Shown here piece by piece: positions 22,165 to 34,990 of a stretch of 64,000 nt of DNA. The notes under the pieces are model-generated. The model had not been told where the DNA came from and searched no databases. It saw only the letters and a list, made by a program, of their open reading frames with translations. The first letter of the stretch is position 1. The number at the start of each line of letters is the position of its first letter. The stretch is from Conus ventricosus (taxonomy: Eukaryota; Mollusca; Gastropoda; Neogastropoda; Conidae), in contig CM031616.1 in assembly GCA_018398815.1 (NCBI GenBank), forward strand, positions 75,117,830 through 75,181,829. The letters are read 5' to 3'. Made by a program: the position numbers and the translations under genes.

Positions 22165-24175
22165 TATTATAATTTTAATATTAAAAAGAATTGTCTCAGG
22201 GGCCAGAGTCAAAAGCGGAGCTAGCTCCTAAATGCACATGCGTAGAGCTAAAGTCCTAGAACAGGACACAACCGAGTTGTTCTAATAGGAGTGCAGGGAA
22301 ATGTTTATGGATTTGAGGTACACAGCATGTGGGGTTTACAAACGAAAACAGATATTGAGACAAAAAACGGCAGGCCATATCCTACCCTAGAAGAGATATG
22401 AAATTTAAGAGCAATCGACTTGGCAAACACGAATAAAACTTCATAAAAAGAGAGAATGTTTGGGCCGTTGCTTCCTGAAAATTGCTTGGAAATCTAAAGT
22501 TTGAACTAACGAAGCCCTAATGTATACTTTGATACGAACAACAATTTTAGAAAAGCTTTAAATGAAGGGCCGTTCTTGTTAGTCTGCGTTCCAGGAACAC
22601 TACTGAAATAAACAGAATCTGAAATAAACTATGCAAGGGTTCTGAATATTTGTACAGAGATAGAAGTCCTTAGCTGAAGTGGGGGCGACACCGTCGGCTT
22701 TAATTACCCAACTATACAGGCGCTAACCTAGGCAAATGACGATGATTGTTCTGCTTTATTTATTACTCGAGGAGGGCAATTATTAGTTTGCCAGAACATG
22801 GTTAATTAGAGGGTACACATAAAAGGCTGAAAACTTTGGAATGCCCCTCTGAAGCTCGCTATTGCAATTACTAAAAAGGAGGATGAAATGAATCACCCAT
22901 GTATATCTTGACAAGGTTACTATAATGGTTGACAAATACATACTAACAGTACTTGATTTCTATTTTCATTAAGTATGTTAATTTTATTGCGTTTACTCTG
23001 TTGATGAAATGCCTGCCAAGAAGATTAATATGAAGATATGTATAAGATTAATTATAAATTAATCTTATTTAAAATGGAGGTTCAACAGTTTAGGTTTAAA
23101 GCAAATAACTGAACTTCAAAAGGAATAGAAAAGTGACTTGGATAAGTATAGGTAATAGAAAGAAATATGCTAAGCTTTTAAATTACTCTTTTCTATTGTA
23201 ATTTATGGCTCATCGGCTGTAGCTAGCGGAAGTGGCTGGGTCTAGTGTTGCGTGTTTTTGCTAATGGGGCTGGGCGCCAGTCTCTCTTTAGCTTTAGGAG
23301 GCTTGTTTAGGTTTAGGTGCTGTGTCTATGATTGTAAGTGCTGTTATTTTAAAAAACAATTACTCCTAAATTACAAAAGCACACTGCCATTGTAGCCCTA
23401 GCATCAGCAAAAACTTTGTTCATTAAGATTATGAATAAGCAAATCATTACAGATGAAAACATTACGGACGAAGATTCAGAAGCTTATGGCCGACGGTGAG
23501 GATTACAGACGACAAAATAATTGAACTTCAAAAGGAGTGGAGAAAAGAAGGAATGACTTTTACTTCTCGACAGCGTAGACACTGATGCAATTAAACTGAA
23601 CATTGAAAAAACAAACAATAATCAGTTTAACCAAAAAATAGGGCCAAAAAAAAAAGTTTAGCAAAAAATAACATTTTTTTTTGTTAGCCTACTGTGTTGG
23701 TGGGACAACTTGCAGCTCTTGCGAACAAAGGATCTTTTAGGAGCAGCTTTTTAGACGAGAGAGACTCTCTTAAATTAATATACAGGAGGGGGTGTTTTCA
23801 TAATTCGCTACTTCATATACATCTATGCTCCATATGGGATCTGTTGCTCTAATTTCTAAACTTCACATTCTGCCTCTCCTGGAGCTATACAAGTATCTAC
23901 TTTTAGACCAAACGGCCTTGAGTTATTCTGGTGTACAATCTTGGGACGTCTTCATTAATTGCTTTTTTTTTTTAATTTGATTGCGTTTACTGGCTTCAAC
24001 CTGTTGCTTTAAATTCTTCATTGTTCATGGGGTTGTAGACTGTGGCAGTCCTCCTAACCCATTTGTGTTGAGTTCTCTGTCCATAATTTCTGGTGGATAT
24101 TGATAGTAATACAGGCAGCGTTCAGCTAGATTTCTTATTTAAAGTTTTCTATAGGGCTTGTGTTCGTTGGTTGCC
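22165..24175. other. Element interior, gene not identified
   Basis: Scattered plus-strand frames of 20-60 codons occur, none recognised. A near-duplicate phrase, AACTTCAAAAGGA followed by an A/G-rich run, occurs at about 23113 and again at about 23524. The expected cysteine-protease gene of a Polinton could lie here but no catalytic motif could be placed. Confidence 0.5.
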
Positions 24176-24179
24176 TGGG

Positions 24180-24600
24180 ATCCCTCTTCTTAAACCTGTA
24201 ACATGATGTTTTAAACAGGTGGTTTACAGAACCTTTTTAAACTCTTTTCCATCTTCAACCTGAATCATTCCTGGATACTTTAATGGACCTCGCATGTATA
24301 TTTGTTGTAAAGCCCAAAGCCACAGCAGTTGAGCTTTTATCCGTTAAAGGTTTTCAGCGTTTTGTATCTTGGATGCATGTCTACAACTGTCAGAGCATAC
24401 TAAAACCTTTTTTCTTCTAACTTTATCATGTGGAAGATATACAGCAAGTCCATCTGGTGGGTGTCATTTGGAAATGAGTTAACAATTCTAGGACTTATTA
24501 TTCGTTTGAGGCAGGCAGATATATTTGCCAAATTGGCCTGTTTTGAAAGCCAGTCTTTCGCTAACGATTCAGACACTCTAGCGCTTTACTGCAGTTGTTC
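24180..24600 (-). pseudogene. Retroviral-type integrase remnant
   Basis: Read on the minus strand, one frame gives FPNDTHQMDLLYI, then after a stop YALTVVDMHPRYKTLKT, then a second stop. This is the layout of the first two acidic catalytic positions of the rve (DDE) integrase core that Polintons use to insert into DNA. Upstream, DWLSKQANLANISACLKR may be the region between zinc-binding and core domains. The third catalytic residue is not placed. Stops and frame changes make it inactive. Position between the ATPase and the polymerase is normal for Polintons, though gene order varies. Confidence 0.6.
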
Positions 24601-26080
24601 ATAGCAGTCTTTCTTTCCAATAACCCTTTAGGTGAATAATATTTTTTGTACTTGTCCATAAGAAGGACTGTATTTTAATTGGGGATATTTTAAATTGTTT
24701 GTGGCAAGAATATAGATTGCTCCTTAGTCGCCACAATAAAACCCAATTTCTGCTATTTTTCTGTTCCTCTGATGCGTTCATAAAAGTCAGGTCAGGGTCT
24801 GGCCGGGTGGCGATGTTAGAAAATTCTTTCCTAGTCACTAAGTAATACTCATTCATTGCTCATCAACGTCTGTAAATGTGTGCTCTGCATGACCTGTTCC
24901 TTTATCTTTTATTTTTAAAGTCTAGGTGAGCAAATTCGTCTTTTATCATAAGCGTATCTTGCTTAGCTAAATCTTCTATGCCTTGTTATGACGTCTCTTC
25001 TTCATCGGACCGCTTAGTTACTAATACTTATAATTGACTGCCGGAGAAGGCAAGCATATTAACATTTAGCTCCTCCTACCATTCATAACTCTACTCCGCC
25101 ATTCTTTTTATAAATCAAATTTTCTTTATGAATTAATCTTTTATGAACATAACATTTTCTGGGATAATTTCACCTGCGTTAACAGAAAGTCTTTTGACGC
25201 AATCCCTGCAGTAATTACAACTATAACTTTAACATCATCTCAATGTCTAACTTCTAGGGTCGGCCGGCTTCATTTTAAACATGTTTTTTGCTAACACACT
25301 ATAGCCTTTACTAAGCGCAACTTAATCACAGCAGAGTGGTAAATCGTATTGATTATCTTTTTTTCACTCTCTTTTATTAACTAAAAAAAAATAATTAAAT
25401 ATTCATAAATACGAAAGACTGTCTATGGATTTTTAATCAATAATCTTTTGTTGTTAAAGCCAAAAATAAGGTAGCAACTAGTTTTGGCGATTCTTTATCT
25501 TTCCCATGTTGGGCGGTTTATCCTAAACAAACATTTTGCAAGGGTGAATAAACTATAACACCACGATAGGCTCTGCATAATTAACCAGCGTTAAACTCAT
25601 GGTTTTAAAAGTATTATATTATTTTTTATTGTTTTTAAAAATGGATTGTGACGAACTATTTCAGATGTGAGGTGCACGCAGAGACTACTCCTTAGACTCT
25701 GCAAAAAGAAAGATTATACTCTCTAGCTGCGTGTGAAAAAAGCTAACAGTTTTTAGCACTGATAACAAAGTATTGAACAGATTCAACAACTGTCTACATC
25801 TGACGTTGAGAAGTACTACGTTATGAGTTCGGAAGCACAATAGGATCAAAAATGGGTTTTAGATCAGTGGGTCAGACAAAGATTAGTTTATATGATTTAA
25901 GTTAGTAAGTAAGATGGCTCCGGTTGATACAGAAGATGATTGAAAATACGGACTTATCGCAAGAATACCTGGTTTTAACTAAGGTCACTAGAAACTCTGC
26001 ATGTGACATGTATACAGTTTTGGAACGATGTTATGTCCATTCATTATGGGATTAATACTTTTTTTCAATAAATTTTGAAT
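24600..26080. other. Element interior, no gene recognised
   Basis: It contains an 85-codon minus frame (24599-24856) with unremarkable composition that may belong to the N-terminal side of the integrase gene, since it directly precedes it on that strand. The rest is AT-rich and closed in all frames. Confidence 0.45.
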
Positions 26081-26330
26081 CAATATTAAATTTAATCGCA
26101 ATAAAATAAATTGAGCGAGAAGGAAGACGCCGCTGCAGGACTGCGCCCGATAGAGCAAGGAATGTGCTGCAAGTAAATGTGCCACAAGTGAATGTACCGC
26201 ATGTGAATGTACCAAGTGAGTAATGTTACTAAGTCTAAAAATCTGGACGTGTTGAGGCTGGGCGTAAAATAGCAGAATGGAACAGACTGCAAAAAGCAAA
26301 CCAATCAGCCAAAACAAAAATTGTTAGATT
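26080..26330 (+). repeat. Short 15-bp Cys-codon repeat
   Basis: Around 26157-26218 about four 15-bp units (AAATGTGCCACAAGT type) put a Cys codon every five residues in one plus-strand frame (KECAASKCATSECTACECTK) before a stop. No start or family is visible. Confidence 0.5.
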
Positions 26331-26569
26331 GTAATACAACATCGCACCAGCACAACATCACATTTAACAACAACAAAACAATCACATCAAACGATAAGAT
26401 GTATTATTATGTATTTGTGCGGTTGTTGCTTGGTGGGGGGGGTTTTAGCATACAAATCATAACGCCATACGTAGCAGCAAAGCCGCTAGCCCCACAGTAA
26501 AAGAAGAAGAACCAGCTCTGCTAAAAAAGTGCACCTCCTGTTCAGTAGGACCCATTTTCTATGGAATAG

Positions 26570-26850
26570 TTTTTAAGAACTAGTTAAAGTAACAAGTTAA
26601 GAAACTAAATAAGTACAATTTAAGTTAGTTATAGAAAGTACTTTTTAAGTTAAGGCAAGTAAATTACAAGTAAAGTACAAAAAAAATACGGTTTAAGTTA
26701 AGTAATAGTTAGCGTTTTTAAAATAAGTACTAGTTAAGTTCTTAAGAAGTTTCTTGTTAGGTTCTTAAGTAATATAGTTAGGTTCTAAGTTAAGAACCTG
26801 GCTAGTTATCTTTTAAAGTTCTCAATGACATACAGCGTATCGAAAACTCA
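26570..26850. repeat. AAGTTA/TTAAGT low-complexity tract
   Basis: About 280 bp made of irregular AAGTTA, AAGTAA and TTAAGT words without a fixed period, inside the AT-rich element. Confidence 0.75.
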
Positions 26851-26949
26851 GGGACTGACGTAAGTTCTCTTGTATGTGTTAGAGACTAGTGATTTTGTTA
26901 AAAGCAGTTGTGTTTACTTGATGAAGAAGTAGAGCGCAGATTAACATTT

Positions 26950-29900
26950 GTGTGATGAATTAACTTTGTTTTTCAAAGAGATGCTTGTTGTAGTTGTGTG
27001 AGAATAATATTTTTTTGACAACTTCTTTACTTATTGCCTTTTGCCTTATTCATTACAGAAGTCTGGCTAGCAACGCTGTATATCTTCGATGCAAACCAAC
27101 ATATTCTTTGCTAAACTGTCCCATTGAGTTCCATACCTTTCATCTTTCCTATTACTTTCTTGTATACAGTTGAATGTAAGGACTGTCTTTAGGATAGTGC
27201 TGTGTTCGTTACATACATCAACTCTTTAGTACTTCTGTTTTCTATATCCTTATAGATGTCTTCTGTGGGAACACGTCTAGAATAAAAGAGTCAGTATCTG
27301 TGTAAAGAACTCTTGCTTCTGGGTACCGCAGTTTAAGGTAGTCTTACAGAAATTCTAACATCAATAACTTTGACAAACTCTATTACGGTAAAGCCAATAA
27401 ACAATGGGCTTGTCAACTTAACATCCTTTTTCTTCATCTAATGCAACCAGGCTGTCGTTAAATCTTCTAAAGTCGTGATAGTTAGGTTTTGAAGGCAAAC
27501 TTAATTGCTTGGTTTTCTTTTGTAACTATTTTCACATCTTTACGGTTGTGTGCGATATTGCATAGTTTTACCAAAACAAGCTGTTGTTCATCAGTTTTAA
27601 AGGAAGTCTATTTTCTGAAGCGTCAGTGGCTTGGGTTCTAAGATCAGTGTTCTTCTGATGTATGGTCTCATAAGGGCTCTTGGTCAAAGCAAATGGATTC
27701 TATGAACAGCATTCAGTTTCAGTCCGTGTCTTAGGTAAAACTGTAACAGTCTGTAATGACAAAACATACTTAGTTTTGTGCCTAAGATGGGAAACATGGT
27801 TAGGCGGTTCTGTGGGGCTCATCTTTAAGCTTTCTGCGGCCAGAGGATAATCGGTGTGGAGATCGGGAATTATTTAGGTTATTTAGTCTACTTCTAAGAG
27901 TAGTCCTGCTGGATTATCGGGGCCGTAAGCTGTGACACATACCAAAACACAGTATTGCGTGCATGAGGGCCCTTTTATCATTGTAAAAGTTTTCTCATGT
28001 GGAAGCGGTTGGACTCTAGCCCATCCATCAGATTGTTTGCGTCTAAGTACATTAGATAGTTTAGACGGTTTTAGTAGGTCATAATCGTCTAAATACTGTT
28101 GTTAGCTTTGCAGTATGGTGTGAGGCCCTGCTAATACACCTTTCTTAAACCGTCTTCAATCATATGAGTGTGGGTAGATCAGAAATTTAAGTCAAATCTG
28201 ATGTTTGTAGACTTTAAGATTGCGTACCAGAAAGGCCTGGGGCAGAGATGTAATGTGCTGAGTCTAAGCTGTAATGTTTCATGCATGTAGTTCTGTAAGT
28301 CTGGAAAGAGTCTGCTAATAATCACACGTCAGCCAATAAATATTGATCGTGATAGTCGCCTCGTTTGCACAGTGTATTTCGTCAGGGCTTTCTGTGAGTA
28401 TTTCATATTCAGAGTCTGTTATGTCTTTACCTCTAGACTAGAAAAGAAAGCGCCTTTAGGAGAAGTGAGTCTTCTTCAAACCTATCCCACGAGTCCATGT
28501 ATTCATAAGGATAAACTCCTGCGCAACTAAAGATGGGTCAAAGTATTGTTTCGTGATTGGAAAGTCTTGTAGAGTGCCTGCTAACTTATTAACTTGCATC
28601 AGATTGTGGGCTGAGACATTAAAAGGATAAAGAGTCAAGAGTAATATAGTCATGTACTTTTCTTGAAGATTGTGCATGCAGGTAACCCTCTTATATTCAG
28701 TTGACATGCTTGCATGTGAAAATGAGAATCGTGCCTAGTGGTTATGAAGAAGATAGGCAGTTTCCATGTCTTAGGTAAACTTAAAGTTGAAGATTACAAT
28801 TGTTGTGTGCAGCCCTCTAAACTTGACAGTAATGTGGTCGTGGTCTTTACTGCGTCGCTAAATAATTCTCTGTTACATATCAACAGTTCTGTTAGATGAG
28901 TCATTAAACGTTTCTTGGGTCTTCAGGCGTCATAACAATGTTCTGAAAGGTTAGTTCATTGGATAACTGATTGCGAAGTTGTTTCATCTGCTCTAAAAAT
29001 CTACTAGCGGCGTCGGTTCTCTCTGTAAATTCTCAGGTTGTTGTGCTGTGCACCATATGACTAACAACAATAAAACGCTAAGAACAGATCTGATGGTGGG
29101 TTAATAAGGTTGTTTTTTGTTTTGCTGTTGTGGACAATGTACTGCGGCAAGAGCGAGTCAAAGTCTGCCATAAACTACGTACGGGCTCATTTGCATTTTG
29201 TGTACATTCTTTAAAACTTACTTAGACCCATGTTTAGGTGTGAGGAGTTTGGTTTCGCAGTCTACAAAACTTTTACAATGAGTCTCATGACTGGCGGCTG
29301 CGTCTATAGTGGGATTCTAACCTCAAACGTCTTCTACAATCTCTTGTTAGAGTATGCTTTGATGTATATTTAACAGTCTGGCTTATTGTTTAATTAATAC
29401 ATAATGGCTCTTTGTTCTATCTGCATAAACAGTATAAGTCTACTGTTGGTTAATGTGATTCGCCTAAAGTTGGGGAGTTGGTGAGAAACCCTTAGAGGTA
29501 CAGATATCTACTAAGGACCTATGTGTATACGGTTTACAGTGATTGGTTGGTTTTGATCTTCAAACTGAGATATACTTTCGATACTCACTGGAAAGGTTAT
29601 GTTATTCAAAGTTCAGCTTTGTTTGTATTGTGCATAATTAGAGACTCTTTCTGCCGGTCTTTATAACTGGGTGTAAAATGCGCTATAACGCAACCACATA
29701 AAACACATGTTGCCAGGATTTTTATGTTTATGAATGCTGTTTAAAACTAACTCTTTTGGGAGAGGAAGGTAAGAATTGCCAACTATAGGCTAGAAAACTT
29801 TGTTTGTCTCAATTTGATTTCAAGGATGTCCCTTTCAGACCCAGCCAGGAACCTTAACTTTGCCTCCTCACTTGCATGGTTTAAACTGTGTAAGCATGTA

Positions 29901-30150
29901 GTCAGCCCATGTCAGAGTTAAAGTGTTGATAGCTGATTACTTCTTTCATGCCTTGTTGAAACCAGACTGGATTGTTTGTATCTTCAGGCGTTATATAATC
30001 AATCAGATCGGCCAACGGCAATTTTAATGGTGGGTCAGTTTGAAGAGACTTGGGTTTTAGAGATAGCATGTGCTACGCTGGTCATGAACGTTTGTCGGGG
30101 TTAATGAATGACCTGTCTACTTACACTAAATTATTGCTTATTGTTTTTTT
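26950..30150 (-). pseudogene. DNA polymerase B remnant (protein-primed type)
   Basis: The minus strand at about 27267-27310 reads VLYTDTDSFILDVF, the Y-x-D-T-D-S motif C of family B DNA polymerases with both metal-binding Asp residues. Farther 5' (about 27850) is DLHTDYPLAAESL, where motif A-type sequence is expected. A frame at 28456-28707 contains LQEKYMTILLLTLYPF. At about 29990 an open stretch reads LADLIDYITPEDTNNPVW. Together these span about 3 kb, a fitting length for the roughly 1000-residue enzyme that replicates Polintons from the ends. Numerous stops and shifts interrupt it. Confidence 0.7.
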
Positions 30151-30229
30151 CAATATCAAGATTTCTTCCATTGTATTAGTTTTCCGTCCTCGAATTTTCT
30201 TGCTGTGAGGCTCATTTTTTAACTCAATA

Positions 30230-31370
30230 TATTTTTTACGTAAATCAAAAAAAATAAATGTAACATAAAGTAAGTAAAACGCGCTTTTTTATCTTTAGCC
30301 ATGCCTAGCAAACACTTCAAGACACGTTAACCCGTACAATAACACCCGCCAATAGTTTTGCTTGTTCTGAATTCACTTCAGTCAATGTTTATCACTTTGA
30401 TGCTTTGTTAAACAGTTCATATGATCTGTTTATTATATTGTCTATATCATCCTCAACCCAATTTCACTAAAATCATTGTTAACATTTTCATTGTTTCGTC
30501 AAATAGTTCATTGCAATTCTTTAAATCAGATTCATGTGTTCGACAGCCATTTTTTAAAATATAAAATAAATAAAAAAATAATTGTAAATTCAGCTGTTGT
30601 TCATTGTCTTTTCTAATCGTAAAACCTCGATCTTTATTTAGTGAATAGCATACTCCTTAGGGTAGTAGAAACAGTCTGATTAGCATCTTCAGGAGCCATA
30701 TTATTCAACTCAAAATAGCAAAACACTTTAGTGAGTGGGTTGGAGCAATAATCTGGTTATTTTATTAAACAACTACCACTAAACTTTTTCGTATATTTAT
30801 ACGATCAAAAAGATCAGTAATTAATTCTTCAAACCTACTCTTTTAATCTCTCCTATCAGCATCTCTAAATCCATCATCGTCTCCATTCACCTAAATATTA
30901 CTTACAAGCTGTTAACTACTTCGGGCTTCCTTTTTTATAATAGATTAAATTATAAAATTAAAAATTAAAGTAATCAGGTTTCTCTTGTAAATTTCAATGT
31001 TATTCATAGTCTTTTTCTAATCGTAAAAAATGACAGGTTTAAAGGAACAGTTACCCCTTCAAGTATCGAAATGCAGGTAGCATCTTCGGGGGAAATATTA
31101 TTAGAATTTGGGCAAATTTTTTTATAGGGGTTGGGGGCCAAGATCTGGTTTTTTCTGACAGCTTAAATTTCTTTTTTTTCCGAATATTTAAACCTTCAAA
31201 AAGTTCTGTTAAAAATTTTTAAAATCAACATCTTTTAACATTCATAATCCCCCCTTTTAATGCCCCCAAAATTCAAATATTTCTGTAAGTTTTAAACTAT
31301 GGGGGTTCTTTTTTTAACCCAAAATTAAAAATAGCAATTAAAAAAAAATTTAAAGTAATCAGTTTCTCTC
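30230..31370. repeat. Diverged tandem duplication, about 395-bp unit
   Basis: The stretch at 30590-30985 and that at 30986-31370 share ordered words such as TTTTCTAATCGTAAAA, TAGCATCTTC and CATATTATT/AATATTATT, and both end with AAAGTAATCAGG/AAAGTAATCAG. A third, weaker copy may start near 30230. Divergence is high. The second copy is inflated in homopolymers. Confidence 0.5.
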
Positions 31371-32119
31371 TCCTCATTCACTCCCCATCTCTCTCTCAAC
31401 GCACGCAACACAGACAAATAGACAGCGACAGACGACGAAGACAAATAACAGACAAACGCGCAAAACACGGGAATATTCACACAAAAAACAGGAGGGAAAA
31501 GGGGAAAGATCTTGTATTATTGTTTCAGGGGGGGCGGCCCCCTGAATGGGCAGCCTTTGAAGTAAGCGAAGCGTAGAGAAGCCCCTTCATTTGGTGGTTG
31601 GCGTAACCCTTACATTTTTAGACCCACGTCTGCTTTTGGGGGAGAGATTGCGGGGTATGGGCGGGCTTTGTAGGATTTTCAGGCGGCTTGCCGTTGACCC
31701 AGTTTTTCTGGGCGTTTTTGGGTGGAAGGGGAGCTGAGTCAGGCAGTATGGAAGTGACTCAATTACTCCCCGCCCGAGGGTTTAGCACACAGGGTTTTTC
31801 TTGCCAGAAAGCTTTAAAGTTGGGGTTGGATTGTGTTTCAAAGGTTTTGTTTTGTTGTATAACTCATTTAAAAAATGCGAGTTTGTGAAAATTTTTGGGG
31901 TAAGAATAAAAAAAAAAATGACAATTCAAAAAGTCTTCTTGCACGGTTAGCTCAACCCGCAAATCTTCTTTCAGATAAAAACCCCCTTTTTTGTTTTTGC
32001 GTTTAAAATTTTCTTGCTTTCGAAGCCAGTGTCCAAAAAAGAGGGGCCCTTTGAAAGAGATTTCTTTTATATTTCACAGAGTAACAAGCCCCTTAAAAAA
32101 ATGGGGGTCATTCTTGAAC

Positions 32120-32517
32120 GTTTTAAAAATTTTGGGGTTTAAAAATGGTCGGAAAAGGGAGCTCCCAAAACTGTGTTTTCAAATTTTTCAAGATCTTCAA
32201 CTGATAGTTCCGTTTTTTGTTGAGGAAACAAAAACGAAATCTTCCCTTTTGGTTTTTAGGGAGGGGACAAGGCTCTCCACTCAATTTCTTTGTCAAAAAC
32301 TTTGCCATGGCCTAATGATAAACAATGTATTTTTCCACAAGATCGGTCTGTTGATCCGAAAGTTTTCCTTGCGAAGATACCAACATTTCAGCCATTTCTT
32401 CAGTAATAGTAGCGTCACTTCCAGCACTGGCAGAAGGCATTGAAACATCACTTCCCTGACTCGCCATGTTTTTAACCAACACAAGTTCTCTCTGAAAAAT
32501 GCTAGCCACACTCGCAC
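32120..32517 (-). pseudogene. Small right-end gene remnant of the element
   Basis: Minus strand from about 32466 reads MASQGSDVSMPSASAGSD and then TITEEMAEMLVSSQGKL up to EKYIVYH and a stop. A second frame follows at 32308 (MAKFLTKKLSGEPC, ending FPTIFKPQNF). It lies inside the right arm and upstream of the polymerase on the same strand. Composition is protein-like. The family is not recognised; it could also be a host exon if the element ends earlier. Confidence 0.4.
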
Positions 32518-32519
32518 AC

Positions 32520-32900
32520 GTCTTTACAGCCCACCAGTCGAATCTGAAATGACAAGAGTGCCAAAAATAACCGTCTAGCTGGCTACAAGTGATGTCATAC
32601 TCCCTTTCAATTGGTTAAAACGTGTGCGTGCGATGTTAATTTGTCGCAATGCAACAGTTAGTTGTTGGTGAGTAATGACAATCTATCGATTTGCGGTGGA
32701 GAAGGCAGGGGGCAGGGTGGTGGTGGTGGTGGTGTCATTGAATGCAAGCTCCCTTTCAGAGATCAATACACAAGCCAGCCAGTCAGTTCACTCACCACCA
32801 CACACCTGGATGGCTTGATCAGCTCCACCATTTTTACTGAGATTGTTGTTGTTCACAGCTGGAAACAATTGACAGCGCCTTCTCTAATTTTATATTATAG
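32520..32900. other. Unique sequence inside the right arm
   Basis: Less AT-rich than the element interior, with a GGT repeat run (about 32715-32735). No gene is seen. It may be part of the element or host sequence captured between element and arm. Confidence 0.4.
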
Positions 32901-32903
32901 GGG

Positions 32904-33117
32904 GAGAATGTAAATATCTTCGTTCACGATCACCCTATCTCATCTAGCGCGTACTAATTACGTCAATTTTAGAGGTTTTGGGGTGTTAATTTTGTTTGTG
33001 AAACAGGTGTTAATTTTGGTTAAAAGTGACATGAGATGGATGTGATTTGTATGTGAAAAGTGGTGTTTTCGGGCAAAATAAGATGGTGAGCTTGAAGGAA
33101 CATATTTACATTCTCTC
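32904..33117 (-). repeat. Right inverted arm of the Polinton-like element
   Basis: Reverse complement of the left arm. The arm has inverted ends of its own: it opens GAGAATGTAAATATCTTCG and closes with the complement of GAGAATGTAAATATGTTCC, about 40 bp of imperfect symmetry. Confidence 0.85.
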
Positions 33118-33124
33118 AAATTAG

Positions 33125-33479
33125 CAGTAGCACCGGTTGAAGTAGTAGTAGCGGTGGTGGTGGTGGTGGTGATGGTGGTAGTAGTCAGAATAGTAGAAGG
33201 AGGAATAGTAATAGTAGTAATAGCAGTAGTAGTAGTAGCAGCAGCAGCAAACAGTGGCAGTAGCAGCAATCATAGTAACAGAACTAGTAGTAGTAGCAGC
33301 AATAGCATCAATAGATGCTGTAGTAGCAATGGTGATAGTAGTAGTAGTAGTAGTAGTAGAAGTAGTAGTAGTAGCAGCAGCAACAGTATCAATAGATGAT
33401 GTAGTAGCAATGGTGACAGTAGTAGTAGTAGTAGCAGCAGCAATAGTATCAATAGATGCTGTAGTAGCAATGGTGATAA

Positions 33480-33518
<39 letters not shown>

Positions 33519-33587
33519 CAGCAGCAGAACAGCAGCAGTAGTGGTAGTAATAGTAGTAGTAGTAATAGGAGGAGGAAGAGGAGGAGG

Positions 33588-33622
<35 letters not shown>

Positions 33623-33625
33623 AAA
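33125..33625. repeat. TAG/CAG trinucleotide microsatellite
   Basis: About 500 bp of TAG with CAG, GTG and GGA variants and a small higher-order unit (ATCAATAGATGCTGTAGTAG) repeated about four times. All open frames here are artefacts. Confidence 0.95.
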
Positions 33626-33699
33626 CAGTTATCACTCAAACCTCCAAATTTCTCAAAACAAATCATCACACCTGTAAAATAAAATCCTCTTTCTGTGTG

Positions 33700-34640
33700 T
33701 TGACGTGTACATCTGGTGGTAGAGTTCTGTTATTTCTATCCAATCATCTTCCTCTACGTACAACTGTATACATGTTGTTGGAGTTCTGTTATTTCTGGCC
33801 AATCATCTTCCTCTGTGTACATCTGTATACATGTTGTTGGAGTTGTCATTTTCCTCTGTGTACATCTGCATACATGTTGTTGGAGTTGTCATTTTCCTCT
33901 ATGTACATCTGTATACATGTTGTTAGAGTTCTGTTATTTCTGGTCAATCATCTTCCTCTATATACATCTGTACACATGTTGTTGGAGTTGTCATTTTCCT
34001 CTATGTACATCTGTATACATGTTGTTGGAGTTCTGTTATTTCTGGTCAGTCATTTTCCTCTATGTACGTACGAACACATGTTGGTAGAATTCTGTTATTT
34101 CTGGCCAATCATCTTCCTCTGTGTATGTCTGAAAACATGTTGGTCGAGTTCTCTCATTTCTGGCGAGTCATTTTCCTCTATGTACATGTGTCAATGATGA
34201 GAATTCTGTTATTTCTGGTCATTCATATTCCTCTGTGTACTTCTGTACACATTTTGGTAGAGTTCTGTTATTTCTGGTCAATCATATTCCTCTGTGTACT
34301 TCTGTACACATGTTGATAGAGTTCTGTTATTTCTGGTCAATCATATTCTTCTGTGTACTTCTGTACACATGTTGATAGTGTTCTATTATTTCTAGTCAAT
34401 CATATTCCTGTGTCTTCTGTACACATGTTGGTCGAGTTCTGTTATTTCTAGCAAACCCTCTTCCTCTGTGTACTGTACACATGTTGGTCGAGTTCTGTTA
34501 TTTCTGAAGAATCATATTCCTCTGCATACTTCTGTACACATGCTGGTCGAGTTTTATTATTTCTGGCAAATCCTCTTCCTCTGTGTACTGTACACATGTT
34601 GGTCGAGTTCTGTTATTACTGGCTATGTGCCTGCAGTGGC
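33700..34640. repeat. Minisatellite, about 57-bp units
   Basis: Unit words are GAGTTCTGTTATTTCTGG, TCAATCATCTTCCTCTGTG and TACATCTGTATACATGTTG. Some units lack the TTCTGTTATTTC block, giving about 36 bp. Roughly 18 copies, diverging to the right. Confidence 0.93.
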
Positions 34641-34756
34641 AGTACTGAAAGCAGCTGCAGAAGCACCTTCAACAATGGGTATATTTTCCGTCATTTTTGC
34701 CCTCTGAAGGTCTGCTCACATGCAAGCATCTCTAAAACAAACTGACAACCTTACCT

Positions 34757-34990
34757 TCCCAACTGCTATAGCGAAGTGGTCAGCATTGCGGATTCTTGGT
34801 TGGGGAAGGGGGGGGGGGTGTCGGTTTGAATCCCGCCACAGACATTTATTTGTGGAATTTTTCTGTCCTAACTGCGCCTAGCAGGAAAGATTGGGGCCAC
34901 ACAGTCAAATTTAATCCATTTAATGGCTGCGAATCTTAAAGTACTGTTCGTTTCCTGACTACTACTGCAGGTGTCTGTATCTCTCAGATC
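34757..34990 (+). mobile_element. Second tRNA-derived SINE
   Basis: An A-box-like GCTATAGCGAAGTGG (about 34764) and a B-box-like GGTTTGAATCCC (34823-34834) are separated by a segment enlarged by a G run. The body, CATTTATTTGTGGAATTTTT and onward, differs from the SINE at 15132, so this is another family. Ends are uncertain. Confidence 0.6.

Larger units (their letters stand above)
16643..33117. mobile_element. Decayed Polinton/Maverick-like element
   Basis: Two inverted arms of about 215 bp bound a region that is clearly more AT-rich than both flanks. Inside, recognisable remnants are arranged as plus-strand genes on the left (capsid-like, packaging ATPase) and minus-strand genes on the right (integrase, DNA polymerase B). 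Size of about 16.5 kb, terminal inverted repeats and this gene set match Polintons, self-synthesising DNA transposons related to viruses. Every gene is broken by many stops and frameshifts, so the copy is inactive. A target-site duplication could not be fixed; a 6-bp match at the ends is not evident. Confidence 0.8.

Noticed and set aside
16643..33117. Stretch of bacterial or organellar DNA, suggested by the AT shift
   Set aside because: Inverted arms together with capsid, ATPase, integrase and PolB remnants fit a Polinton-like element better.
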